This document shows, in pieces, positions 17,312-26,143 of a DNA stretch of 64,000 nucleotides; position 1 is the stretch's first letter, and each line of letters opens with the position of its first letter. The notes under the pieces were generated by a model. That model was not told where the DNA came from and did no database searches. It was given only the letters and a program-made list of their open reading frames with translations. A program made the translations under genes and the position numbers. Origin of the DNA: Nitrospirota bacterium (lineage in GTDB: Bacteria > Nitrospirota > Thermodesulfovibrionia > Thermodesulfovibrionales > Dissulfurispiraceae); contig JADFXI010000001.1 of assembly GCA_015233655.1 (NCBI GenBank), forward strand, positions 1-64,000, given 5' to 3'.

Positions 17312-18610
17312 TTGGTTAAGAAACCATCTTTCAAAGAGGCATTCCAATATTGGTTTAAGCTCGGATTCATAAGTTTCGGCGGCCCGACAGGTCAGATAGC
17401 GATGATGCACAAGGACCTTGTCGAAAAAAAGCGATGGATCGACGAGGACCATTTTCTCCAGGCCCTCAATTTCTGCATGCTCCTTCCTGGGCCTGAGGCG
17501 CAGCAGTTGGCTATCTATATAGGATGGCTCCTGCACAGGACGCGGGGAGGCATAGTTGCAGGCGTATTTTTTGTTCTTCCCTCTGTATTCATACTCTGGG
17601 GGCTTTCATGGCTTTACGTATCTTATGGCAATGTGCCCTCTGTAAGCGCGTTTTTCTATGGATTGAAACCTGCGGTAGTGGCGATTGTTGCCGAGGCTGT
17701 GATCAGGATCGGTAAAAAATCACTGAGGAATGCAACACTGGTCATTCTTGCAGCCCTGTCATTCATAGGGATATATTTCCTGAATATTCCCTTCCCGGCT
17801 ATCGTTTTATCCGCCGGTCTTATCGGGTATGTGGGGAGCAGATTCAGCCCTGATATTTTTGTTAAGGCCAAGGCGAACGGGACGAAGAATGCCGATGTTG
17901 CGCTGAGCGAAGAGGTGTTGGAAGCTGGCCGTGTCAATCCGACATGGCAGCGCTCTCTGAAAGTAATAGCGGCAAGCATGGCCATCTGGTTCTCTCCTAT
18001 TATTCTTCTTGGATTATGGAGGGGATGGAATGATATCTTCATAGATATCGGAATCCTATACAGCAAGGCCACTGTGGTGACGTTTGGCGGCGCGTATGCG
18101 GTGCTCGCCTATATCGGCCAGCAAGCGGTCAATCACTACGGATGGCTGCAGCCTGAGCAGATGATTGACGGTCTCGGCCTGGCAGAGACCACCCCAGGTC
18201 CGCTTATCATGGTAGGTCAGTTTATCGGGTATCTCGCTGCTTATACCCATGCGAAGGGGCTTCAACCAGCGATTGCAGGGGCCATCGGCGGACTGCTTAC
18301 CACATGGGTCACGTTCACTCCCTGTTTCCTGTGGATATTTCTTGGGGCCCCCTACATCGAAAGACTGCGGAACAATATCAAATTGGGAGCGGCTCTTTCG
18401 GCGATAACTGCCGCTATTGTAGGGGTTGTCCTGAACCTCTCCGTACTATTTACATACCATGTTCTGCTACCTGAAGGAAAAGGATTTGACTGGTATGCTT
18501 TGCTTGCCTCGGTAGTCGCTTTTGTCGGAATGTTGCGATTTAAGTGGGGGATGATTCCGGTTATTATCGGTTCTGCCTTGGCAGGCTTTATTTGGAAGAT
18601 GTTCCTTTAA
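17312..18610 (+). CDS. chrA: Chromate transporter ChrA
   Basis: 432-residue bidomain (long-chain) CHR transporter expelling chromate. Both halves carry the family pattern: SFGGPTGQIAMMHKD with LPGPEAQQLAIYIGW in the N half, and TFGGAYAVLAYIGQQAV with AETTPGPLIMVGQFIGYLAAY in the C half; about ten membrane segments. The frame begins at a TTG (17312) 8 bases after GAGGAG; no ATG or GTG is near the conserved start, so TTG is taken as the initiator. Chromate can also enter as a sulfate analogue, so sulfate transport cannot be excluded. Confidence 0.94.
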   Translation: MVKKPSFKEAFQYWFKLGFISFGGPTGQIAMMHKDLVEKKRWIDEDHFLQALNFCMLLPGPEAQQLAIYIGWLLHRTRGGIVAGVFFVLPSVFILWGLSWLYVSYGNVPSVSAFFYGLKPAVVAIVAEAVIRIGKKSLRNATLVILAALSFIGIYFLNIPFPAIVLSAGLIGYVGSRFSPDIFVKAKANGTKNADVALSEEVLEAGRVNPTWQRSLKVIAASMAIWFSPIILLGLWRGWNDIFIDIGILYSKATVVTFGGAYAVLAYIGQQAVNHYGWLQPEQMIDGLGLAETTPGPLIMVGQFIGYLAAYTHAKGLQPAIAGAIGGLLTTWVTFTPCFLWIFLGAPYIERLRNNIKLGAALSAITAAIVGVVLNLSVLFTYHVLLPEGKGFDWYALLASVVAFVGMLRFKWGMIPVIIGSALAGFIWKMFL

Positions 18611-18622
18611 CAATGTATTGAA

Positions 18623-19843
18623 ATGGCAAACATGCTCTCTCCCTTCACAGCACTTTGTTCTGTCGGCTTCTTTGCACGGCTGTCCTATGCCCTTGCACGG
18701 ACCCCCGTGCTCCCGCTATTCGCGCTTTATCTCGGAGCTGGGCCTGAGGCGATAGGCTTTGCAGTCGGCATATCAACCGTGACAGGGATATTCTTCAAGC
18801 TGCCGGCAGGCGCTTTATCGGACGTGATCGGCAGGAATAGGACTATGCTGCTCGGTCTTCTCTTTTTTGCCTTTATGCCTTTTACCTATCTTCTCGTAAA
18901 AGATTACAACCTGCTTATCCTCATCAGGTTCCTTCATGGCCTTGCTACTGCAATCTATGGTCCCGTTGCTATGGCAGTTGTTGCTGACATTGCAGGAAGA
19001 AACAAAGGTGAGATGCTTTCATGGTTTTCGTCGGTAACTATTATAGGGAACCTACTGGGTGCCCCTCTTGGAGGCCTCATTCTACACAGAGGCCCTGGAA
19101 CTGCAAGCCCCTCCATAATTGATTTCCGGTATGCCTATGTCGCAAGTGGTATTGCAGGCATAATCTCGCTATTTTTAGCTTTAGTAGTATTGCGAGGCGA
19201 CAAATCTGCAGAGAATGGCACGGGGCTTAAAGAATCATTTTTGCGCTTCATGTCAGGCATAAGAGAGGTGATCAGCGACAAACGCATTGCGATCACTTCA
19301 GCAATGGAAGGACTTCAAAATATGACCGTTGGTGCACTTGAAGCGTTCCTTCCAATCTATGCTGTAACTGTCGCAGGCCTTAATGAGTTTCAGGCGGGCA
19401 TCCTCTGGGGCGTCCAGGTTGTCACAACAATTCTTTCAAAACCAATAATGGGAAAAACTTCCGACAAACATGGAAGAAAAGCATTGATAACCATTGGACT
19501 TATAATTTGCGCAGTATCTTTTGGAATGATACCGGTATTCAAGGGTTTTTATCTGCTTATGCTCATGGCCGCATTCTTTGGGTTTGGAGAAGCGCTCGTT
19601 ACATCCTCAGGCGCTGCATTTGTAGCGGATCTCTGCAAAGAGAAGCATTTTGGAACAGCCATGGGAACGTTCGGGACGATCTTCGACATTGGGCACGCCA
19701 CAGGGCCAATCCTTGCGGGTTTTCTCCTGGCACGCCACAGTTACCTTTATTCTTTCTGGCTGATGGCCGCAGCCATTTTGGTGGCCATACCGGTATTTAT
19801 TATGACTGTACATATCAAAGGAGGTGAATTTAGCGGGTCGTAA
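18623..19843 (+). CDS. Major facilitator superfamily transporter
   Basis: 406-residue protein with about twelve membrane segments in two six-helix halves. The motif-A-like GALSDVIGRNRTMLLG follows TM2, with a second copy, GKTSDKHGRKALITIG, after TM8. It starts 12 bases after chrA and is probably co-transcribed, so it may belong to the chromate response. The substrate cannot be read from sequence. The start ATG at 18623 has little Shine-Dalgarno, consistent with reinitiation after chrA. Confidence 0.85.
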   Translation: MANMLSPFTALCSVGFFARLSYALARTPVLPLFALYLGAGPEAIGFAVGISTVTGIFFKLPAGALSDVIGRNRTMLLGLLFFAFMPFTYLLVKDYNLLILIRFLHGLATAIYGPVAMAVVADIAGRNKGEMLSWFSSVTIIGNLLGAPLGGLILHRGPGTASPSIIDFRYAYVASGIAGIISLFLALVVLRGDKSAENGTGLKESFLRFMSGIREVISDKRIAITSAMEGLQNMTVGALEAFLPIYAVTVAGLNEFQAGILWGVQVVTTILSKPIMGKTSDKHGRKALITIGLIICAVSFGMIPVFKGFYLLMLMAAFFGFGEALVTSSGAAFVADLCKEKHFGTAMGTFGTIFDIGHATGPILAGFLLARHSYLYSFWLMAAAILVAIPVFIMTVHIKGGEFSGS

Positions 19844-19911
19844 TGTTGGATAGTAGAATGCTGTGGAAATAAAAAAACGCATACGTGCATAGTTGTGTAT
19901 ACACCAATAAG

Positions 19912-19929
19912 AAATCCGTTTGGGGATTT
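19912..19929. other. Small hairpin between convergent MFS gene and mqnA
   Basis: A 6-bp stem (AAATCC/GGATTT, 6-base loop) lies in the 93-base gap between the MFS and mqnA stop codons. It could be a weak terminator for mqnA, but no strong T-run follows. Confidence 0.25.
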
Positions 19930-19936
19930 GTACAAT

Positions 19937-20737
19937 TCAGTCAACCTCTTTCCGATACCGGTCGAACAAAGCGAGGCCTTTCCTGTGCTCGTCCGAAAGC
20001 TCGTAATCGAGTTTTTTCCAGTACGCCAAAATCTCTTCCTCTGTCATAAACGCATTTACCGGCGCGTATTTTGCGATATGCGGAAGCTTATTCAGGGCAA
20101 TCTCCTTGGCCCTGCCCAGATCCGTTGTAAATCTGTCGACAAGCCCGCCTTTGCCGGAAATGTCATTTCGAACAATCCAAAGCGCAAAGACAAAAGGCAG
20201 GCCTGTCTGCCTGTACCATATCTCGCCCAGATCGTAAACGAACGAGTAATCGGCAATTGTCGATTGGTGATAAACTGCCTGCTGCTTTAAAGCGTCATCG
20301 CCGATCAACAAATAGGCCGTGCCTGACTGTTGATCGGGTTTCGTCACTACTTCCACTGCAACAGACAAGCCGTAAAATTTCTTCAGAATAATCTTGAGAA
20401 GGGCGACCGATGTCTCTGACTGTGATGAAGCAAACACTACCGTACCATCAAGATCTTCGATGCGCTGCCTGCTGAAAAAAAGGATGCTCCCCACTTCTCC
20501 CTTCGAGCTTATGGAGTGATTGCCGATTATACTGTAGACGCCCTTATTCCTGAGATACTCAAGAGAAGAAGAGGGGCTAATGTCCAACTCTCCTTCCCTC
20601 AACATTCTGTTCAGGCTGGATGGCACGCCTTCAACAAATACATATTGCGAGCAATCAAACTCATTTTCGAGGACATAAAAAATAGGGAACACGTTCGCGT
20701 AAGGTATTTTGCCGACTACAAGTTTATTATCGCTCAT
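19937..20737 (-). CDS. mqnA: Chorismate dehydratase (menaquinone synthesis, futalosine pathway)
   Basis: 266-residue MqnA-family protein, converting chorismate to 3-enolpyruvyl-benzoate, the entry to futalosine-type menaquinone synthesis. Signatures are VGKIPYANVFPIFY, LREGELDISPSSSLEYLRN, FFSRQRIEDLDG and LLIGDDALKQ. The fold is that of a periplasmic-binding protein, but no signal peptide is present, as expected. It overlaps rtcB by four bases. mqnB-E are not in the window. It implies menaquinone as respiratory quinone. Confidence 0.93.
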   Translation of the reverse strand: MSDNKLVVGKIPYANVFPIFYVLENEFDCSQYVFVEGVPSSLNRMLREGELDISPSSSLEYLRNKGVYSIIGNHSISSKGEVGSILFFSRQRIEDLDGTVVFASSQSETSVALLKIILKKFYGLSVAVEVVTKPDQQSGTAYLLIGDDALKQQAVYHQSTIADYSFVYDLGEIWYRQTGLPFVFALWIVRNDISGKGGLVDRFTTDLGRAKEIALNKLPHIAKYAPVNAFMTEEEILAYWKKLDYELSDEHRKGLALFDRYRKEVD

Positions 20738-22176
20738 CCCTTGATAACTCCCATAGGTCTAAGACGTGCAACCTTCGTCGAAATGCCGGCATTGTGGACA
20801 ACATTCACCACATCGGATACGTCTTTGTAAGCCTCAGGCATCTCTTCCGCCAGGGTCTCCCTTCCGGTTGATTTGACTATGATCCCCTTGTCGGCCAATT
20901 CCCTCCAGATGGCCCGTCCTTTTGCCTGCCTGATGGCATGATGCCTCGACATCATTCGGCCTGCGCCGTGGCAGGTAGAGCCGAAGGTCTCCTGCATGGC
21001 CTTTTCCGTTCCAAGCAGAACAAACGACGCCCGGCCCATATCTCCGGGGATAAGCACCGGCTGTCCGAGTTTTCTGTAAGCATCAGGCAGCTCGGGGTGG
21101 CCTGGAGGAAATGCCCTGGTGCTGCCTTTTCTGTGCATTATCAGCTTCGTCTTGCGTCCGTTGACCGTGTGCTCCTCAACCTTTGCTATGTTGTGCGCGA
21201 CATCATATATAAGCGTCATGCCGAGTTCGTGCGGTCCCATCGAAAGCACGGACATGAAGGCCTCCCGCGTCCAGTGCATCAGGCACTGTCTGTTGGCCCA
21301 TGCATAATTGGCCGCGGCCTTCATAGCAGCCAGATAGTCCTGCGCTTCAGCACTCTTGAAAGGCGCACAGGCCAGTTCCCTGTCGGGCAGTTCAATGCCA
21401 TACTTGGCGGCGGCCCGCGACATTACCTCAAGAAAGTCTGTGCAGACCTGATGACCGAATCCTCGCGAGCCGGTATGAATCATTACTGTTATCTGATCTT
21501 TAAAAAGATTCAGTGCCCTCGCAGCCTCTTCATCATATATCGTGTCAACATACTGGATTTCGAGAAAATGGTTCCCCGACCCCAGCGTTCCCTGCTGCGC
21601 TCCGCCCCTTTCGTATGCCTTGTTGCTCACCAGCGATGGGTCAGCCCCCTCCAGGCAGCCGCCTGATTCAATCCGCTCAAGATCGGCCATTTCGCCGAAG
21701 CCTCTTTCAACCGCCCAGCGGGCCCCTTTGAGCAGCACCTTTTCCTCGTCAGCCTTTCCAAGCCTTAACTTTCCCTTGGAACCCACGCCGGCGGGGATTT
21801 CTCTGAAAAGCACATCTACTAGATCCTTCATACGCGGCAAAAGCCGCTCACGGACAAGGTTGCTCCTGAGCAGGCGCACCCCGCAGTTAATGTCATAGCC
21901 GACACCGCCCGGTGAAATCACTCCCTCCTGAAGATCAAAGGCGGCAACGCCGCCTATCGGGAACCCATAACCCGTATGCACATCCGGCATTGCCATAGAA
22001 GCCCCGACAATCCCCGGCAGCGATGCAACATTGGCAACCTGTTCAACAGAGCCAAGTTCAAGCGCTCGTTCAAGGGCACTGTCTACGTAGATTATCCCGC
22101 GTGTCTTCATGCCAGGCTTGTAATCGCGCGGCACTTCAAGCCTGTTTTCGTCTATTCTCCTGAGTTTCTCAAACAT
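20734..22176 (-). CDS. rtcB: RNA-splicing ligase RtcB
   Basis: 480-residue GTP-dependent 3'-5' RNA ligase joining 2',3'-cyclic phosphate or 3'-phosphate ends to 5'-OH ends. Manganese-site and guanylylation residues are visible in MPDVHTGYGFPIGG, GVGYDINCGVRLL, LGSGNHFLEI, HTGSRGFGHQV, HRKGSTRAFPPGH and STCHGAGR, which carries the guanylylated His. Length is standard for the archease-dependent class. It lies 35 bases after the archease gene and overlaps mqnA by 4 bases. Confidence 0.96.
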   Translation of the reverse strand: MFEKLRRIDENRLEVPRDYKPGMKTRGIIYVDSALERALELGSVEQVANVASLPGIVGASMAMPDVHTGYGFPIGGVAAFDLQEGVISPGGVGYDINCGVRLLRSNLVRERLLPRMKDLVDVLFREIPAGVGSKGKLRLGKADEEKVLLKGARWAVERGFGEMADLERIESGGCLEGADPSLVSNKAYERGGAQQGTLGSGNHFLEIQYVDTIYDEEAARALNLFKDQITVMIHTGSRGFGHQVCTDFLEVMSRAAAKYGIELPDRELACAPFKSAEAQDYLAAMKAAANYAWANRQCLMHWTREAFMSVLSMGPHELGMTLIYDVAHNIAKVEEHTVNGRKTKLIMHRKGSTRAFPPGHPELPDAYRKLGQPVLIPGDMGRASFVLLGTEKAMQETFGSTCHGAGRMMSRHHAIRQAKGRAIWRELADKGIIVKSTGRETLAEEMPEAYKDVSDVVNVVHNAGISTKVARLRPMGVIKG

Positions 22177-22211
22177 CGTGTTTTACCCGTGCCTTATGTC
22201 GTCTGATGCGT

Positions 22212-22625
22212 TTATATATCAAATACGACTTCAACTTCCCACATACCATCAATCTGTTTCACTTTTATATTATGGTATGTGGCTGCTTTGATAAGCAATC
22301 GCTGCTCATGTCTTCCAGGATCAAACTCTTCGCCATACACTGTAACAGACATGCTGAGGCCCGAGATGTCTCCTATCTCAATTTTTCTTCCTATAAACCC
22401 GTGTGTGTCAAAGCGAAATACAAGCTCATTAAGATACGATACAAGCAAACCTTCGAGAGAATCCCCGTTCGCCTCAAAGACGATACTTGTACTCTCATTG
22501 ACCCAGCTGATATCTGTAATGAGGCTGTACATTCCAATGCCCGCATTTGCAAAGGCCTCGGGGACAGTAGAACCCCTGGCCCTGATTCCGGCATCCCCCG
22601 ATATATCAATAGTCTCGAATTGCAT
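22212..22625 (-). CDS. Archease, RtcB activation factor
   Basis: 137-residue archease that helps RtcB become guanylylated and turn over. Typical features are the start MQFETIDISGDAGIRARGSTVPEAFANAGIGM, NELVFRFDTHGFIGR (lacking some usual acidic surroundings) and a C-terminal VKQIDGMWEVEVVFDI. The length fits. First gene of archease-rtcB-mqnA; a GGQ release-factor-like gene starts divergently 65 bases away. Confidence 0.9.
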   Translation of the reverse strand: MQFETIDISGDAGIRARGSTVPEAFANAGIGMYSLITDISWVNESTSIVFEANGDSLEGLLVSYLNELVFRFDTHGFIGRKIEIGDISGLSMSVTVYGEEFDPGRHEQRLLIKAATYHNIKVKQIDGMWEVEVVFDI

Positions 22626-22690
22626 AATGAAATCATATCACAGATTTTTCGCATGTTATAATCAGTTAAAAGTTTTTTTGCGGGGACGGC

Positions 22691-23065
22691 ATGATTACCT
22701 TTGCGGTCAGTGAAGAGAAGAACAGATGGCTGAAAAACAAGATGGAGGAACTCGGCATCTCGGAGAAGGACATACAGGAACAATTCATACGGTCTTCAGG
22801 GAAAGGCGGCCAGCACGTAAACAAAACATCCACATGCGTCTATCTAAAGCACATACCCACCGGCATCGAAATCAAATGCATGCAGGACCGCAGCCAGTCG
22901 GTCAACCGCTTTCTAGCCAGGCGCGAACTCGCCGAAGCGGTAGAACGCCTGTCCGGCAAGCCGACAACTCAGGACGCAAAACTGCAGCGAATTAAAAAAC
23001 AAAAATCAAAGCGGAAAAAAAGAACGGCAGAAAAATACCGGCAGGGAGAAAAAGGCAACGAGTGA
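22691..23065 (+). CDS. Short GGQ-domain release-factor-like protein (peptidyl-tRNA hydrolysis)
   Basis: 124-residue protein that is essentially a lone class-I release factor catalytic domain: RSSGKGGQHVNKTSTCVYLKH at about 36-56, with the GGQ that triggers peptidyl-tRNA hydrolysis, then a highly basic tail (KKQKSKRKKR). No codon-recognition domain is present, so it acts without reading a stop codon, as ArfB/YaeJ and mitochondrial C12orf65-type factors do in ribosome rescue. Divergent from archease-rtcB, recalling the link of PrfH-type factors with RtcB, though it is shorter than PrfH. Confidence 0.85.
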   Translation: MITFAVSEEKNRWLKNKMEELGISEKDIQEQFIRSSGKGGQHVNKTSTCVYLKHIPTGIEIKCMQDRSQSVNRFLARRELAEAVERLSGKPTTQDAKLQRIKKQKSKRKKRTAEKYRQGEKGNE

Positions 23066-23097
23066 AAACTTAAGTTTTGCTTTCCAAGCCCTTTGCT

Positions 23098-23820
23098 TTA
23101 TTTCCCAACCTTTTCGACCAAATCAATCATTTCGGCGATCTTGGCAGCCATCAGTGCTATGGCCTTTTCACCCTTTGCCGCCGACGCTTTTCCAGGATTG
23201 CCCCAAACGCCGCCCGGCCAGTAAGCGACCTTGTTCCGTACACTCATGGCCCTCGGAATCTTCGGATACTCCTCTTTGGCCCTCCCCTTGACGCTGCCGG
23301 GAGAAAGATACAAAACCATTGAAGTTTCCAACTCACCGGCATGCGAGTCGTTAGAGGTCTCCGCTAATGCCGAGAGTTCCTTCCACAAGAGATCATAGGG
23401 GGTGAAAGCAGCTATGTTTATCCGCTCAAGTCTCTCTACCAGGTCTTCCGCTGTCTCCTTGAGGGCCGCCATATGCAGACCGCCGCCGTGACCCGAAACC
23501 AGCAGGAAGTTCCTGAGTCCTTTCTTATAGGCCTCGGTAACAATATCTCTCGATAACGCTCTGAGAGTTTCCGGACTTATGCTGATCGTTCCGGGGTGAT
23601 CTTTCGTCGTTGTGCAAACCCCGTAATCAACGACCGGCGCGACAAAAAAGTCCTTCTTTCTTTTCACCCGCCTGAGGGCCTCATAAATGATAAAGGAGTC
23701 TGTATTCAGCGGGAGATGGCTGCCGTGCTCCTCTATAGTCCCGAAGGGGACGACAATAGTTTTGGTCTGCCGTAAATATTTCTTGAATTCCTGCATTGTA
23801 ATGTCTTCCAGAACAATCAT
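23098..23820 (-). CDS. Creatininase-family amidohydrolase
   Basis: 240-residue metal-dependent hydrolase. The family motifs are PFGTIEEHGSHLPLNTDSF (Glu, His and Asp ligands), SGHGGGLHMAALKE and DSHAGELETSMVLYL. Members hydrolyse creatinine, 2-amino-5-formylamino-pyrimidine nucleotides or mature peptides (MftE), so the substrate stays open. The ATG at 23820 follows a CAGGGGGC ribosome-site-like run and begins at MIVLEDIT; a further in-frame extension upstream is not conserved-looking. It is convergent with the GGQ gene, with AAAACTTAAGTTTT (23065-23078) between them. Confidence 0.88.
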   Translation of the reverse strand: MIVLEDITMQEFKKYLRQTKTIVVPFGTIEEHGSHLPLNTDSFIIYEALRRVKRKKDFFVAPVVDYGVCTTTKDHPGTISISPETLRALSRDIVTEAYKKGLRNFLLVSGHGGGLHMAALKETAEDLVERLERINIAAFTPYDLLWKELSALAETSNDSHAGELETSMVLYLSPGSVKGRAKEEYPKIPRAMSVRNKVAYWPGGVWGNPGKASAAKGEKAIALMAAKIAEMIDLVEKVGK

Positions 23821-23960
23821 GGCCGCCCCCTGTCCGGATGTATTATGAACATTATAAAGCATTGCAATCCATACATACACCAATATATTGCAAAAGCCCA
23901 CCGAATGCTGTAATCTTAGCTATAGTCTCATTTCCTTAATATCATTCTCAGGACGCATGA

Positions 23961-25157
23961 TTGATTATGGCTTATGAACATACTCCCACATTTGCCGCGC
24001 TATTAATTGAAGATATTGTTAAGGAGAAGTTTTCATCAGCCGACTCCATAAAACTCCTCTGGCGAGATAAAGAATCGTTCACCACGATTTTCGAGGCCGC
24101 CAAAAGGGCCAGGCATCTCATCTGCCTTGAGTTTTATATATTCAGAAATGACGAAACCGGAAATGAACTAGCGGAAATCCTGAAAGAAAGAAGCCGGAGC
24201 GGTGTGCAAGTTTATATACTGTACGACCATTTCGGGTCTTTCGGGACACCGCGAAGTTTCTGGGACAGCCTGAAAAAAGCCGGCATCAGAATCGCGGCAT
24301 CGCGCCCGTTCAAATGGGTATCTCCCTTCCATTATGTGCACCGTAACCACAGCAAGCTTATCGTTATTGATGCTGAAAAGGCATTTACCGGAGGGTTAAA
24401 CATCGCCAACGAATACAGCGGCTTTCATCTGAGGCTTAAAGGCAGGAAATGGCGGGACACAGGCATAATGCTGGAAGGCCCGATAGCTTATCAGCTCTTC
24501 AGGAGTTTCAGTAAAAAGTGGCTGGCCTGGGCGCGTGAAACTATCGAGTTACCGTTAGAAGCTATTAAGCTTCATCCGGCGGCATGCAGCTGCGGAAAGA
24601 ATAATCCTGCCATACCCGTCATGCCTATTTTTGTTAATTCATCGAAAGGAAGAAGAAAAATGCGGCGGCTTCTATACTACAGCATCAATCATGCGCGAAG
24701 CAGTATATACCTGACGACAGCTTATTTCACGCCGAGCAGACGAATGATCGAAACACTCGAACAGGCGGTGGCGCGCGGGGTGCGCGTCAGGCTGCTTGTG
24801 CCGGGGATAACCGACGTCCCTGCAGCAGCCTATGCCGGAAAAGCTTTTTTTACCAGGCTGCTCAGGGCCGGAGTCGAAATTTATAACTATACCAGTGAGA
24901 TGCTTCATGCCAAGACCTCTCTTTTTGACCAATGCTGGGGCATCATCGGCTCTACCAATCTCGATTTCCAGTCCCTGCGTTATAATGACGAGGGCAATGT
25001 CGGAATTTTAGATGTAACCTTCGCATCAAAGCTGAACGATCTGTTCGAGGAGGACCTTAGACATTCGATAAAAATTGATGCAGGGGAATGGAGCAGAAGG
25101 CCGTTTTACGAAAAAACCAAGGAATTTTTCTTTTCACTCTGCAAGAGAAGGCTATAG
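23961..25157 (+). CDS. Cardiolipin synthase (phospholipase D family)
   Basis: 398-residue membrane-associated enzyme with two HxKx4D motifs: HSKLIVID near residue 132 and HAKTSLFD near 316, each followed by the GG/GSTN element (FTGGLNI, IGSTNLD). It joins phosphatidylglycerol or a similar donor to make cardiolipin. It lacks the long N-terminal membrane region of ClsA, so it resembles ClsB. Start is a TTG (23961) 7 bases after CAGGA, or an ATG two codons later (23967). trxB follows after 10 bases. Confidence 0.9.
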   Translation: MIMAYEHTPTFAALLIEDIVKEKFSSADSIKLLWRDKESFTTIFEAAKRARHLICLEFYIFRNDETGNELAEILKERSRSGVQVYILYDHFGSFGTPRSFWDSLKKAGIRIAASRPFKWVSPFHYVHRNHSKLIVIDAEKAFTGGLNIANEYSGFHLRLKGRKWRDTGIMLEGPIAYQLFRSFSKKWLAWARETIELPLEAIKLHPAACSCGKNNPAIPVMPIFVNSSKGRRKMRRLLYYSINHARSSIYLTTAYFTPSRRMIETLEQAVARGVRVRLLVPGITDVPAAAYAGKAFFTRLLRAGVEIYNYTSEMLHAKTSLFDQCWGIIGSTNLDFQSLRYNDEGNVGILDVTFASKLNDLFEEDLRHSIKIDAGEWSRRPFYEKTKEFFFSLCKRRL

Positions 25158-25167
25158 GAGAAACAAT

Positions 25168-26112
25168 ATGGCGAATAACGATCTTTATGAAGTAATCATA
25201 GTCGGAGGGGGGCCGGCGGGCCTCACTGCAGGTCTATATTGCAAGAGGGCTGCTTTGAAGACAGTCCTTTTCGAGAAAGGGATGCCCGGCGGCCAGATCG
25301 CCATATCAAAAGACGTCGAGAATTATCCCGGCGTTGAGGGCATAACCGGGTTCGATCTTGCCGAGAAACTGCTTCATCACACACAGTCCTTTGGTCTTAA
25401 CGTCGTCAGTCAGGAAGTCACGTCGGTAAAGACCGGCCCTGACACGCATTCTGTAGAGTTGGGCAATGGTGACGTGCTGCAAGCTATGGCCCTTATTCTG
25501 GCGGCAGGAGGAACAATGCGCAAGCTCGGCGTTCCCGGTGAAGCCGAATATCTGGGCGCAGGCGTATCGTACTGCGCTACCTGCGACGGTTTTTTCTTCA
25601 AGGACAAGACTGTAGTTGTTGTGGGAGGCGGAGATACAGCGGTAGAAGAATCAATTTATCTGTCAAGACTCGCAAAAAAAGTATACCTGATTCACAGGAG
25701 AAACACGCTGCGGGCAAGCAATATACTCCAAAGCCGCCTTAATGCCGAACCCGGCATCGAAATGATCTGGAACACCATTGTCACAGATATAAGGGGAGAC
25801 GGCAGAACAGTGAACGCTGTGTCCCTTGAAAATACTGAGAGCGGAGAAAAGGGAGAATTGCAGACAGACGGCGTCTTTGTACTTGTCGGCTATTCTCCGA
25901 ACAATAAGTTAATACCTCCCGCGGTCAGTACGGATGAACAGGGCTTTGTTATTACAGACGACATGTGCCGGACAAACGTACCCGGCCTCTTCGCCGTCGG
26001 CGACCTGAGGCGCAAGTTCGCCAACCAGATTGTAGTCGCAGCCGCCGACGGATGCATCGCAGCATTGGCCGCTGCCCATTATGTCCAGACACGAAAATCC
26101 GCGGTGACTTAA
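25168..26112 (+). CDS. trxB: Thioredoxin reductase
   Basis: 314-residue flavoenzyme reducing thioredoxin with NADPH. FAD-binding VGGGPAGLTAGLYCKRA is at the N terminus. The redox disulfide CATC in SYCATCDGFFF (about 135-138) and an NADPH fold with VVGGGDTAVEE follow, then the closing GLFAVGDLR. The ATG at 25168 is chosen for its upstream TAGGAG and the N-terminal Rossmann strand; the frame is open upstream inside the cardiolipin synthase gene but unrelated to the family. Probably co-transcribed with it. Confidence 0.94.
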   Translation: MANNDLYEVIIVGGGPAGLTAGLYCKRAALKTVLFEKGMPGGQIAISKDVENYPGVEGITGFDLAEKLLHHTQSFGLNVVSQEVTSVKTGPDTHSVELGNGDVLQAMALILAAGGTMRKLGVPGEAEYLGAGVSYCATCDGFFFKDKTVVVVGGGDTAVEESIYLSRLAKKVYLIHRRNTLRASNILQSRLNAEPGIEMIWNTIVTDIRGDGRTVNAVSLENTESGEKGELQTDGVFVLVGYSPNNKLIPPAVSTDEQGFVITDDMCRTNVPGLFAVGDLRRKFANQIVVAAADGCIAALAAAHYVQTRKSAVT

Positions 26113-26143
26113 TTTCTCTTTTTTTTGGTGCTATACTTTGGTT

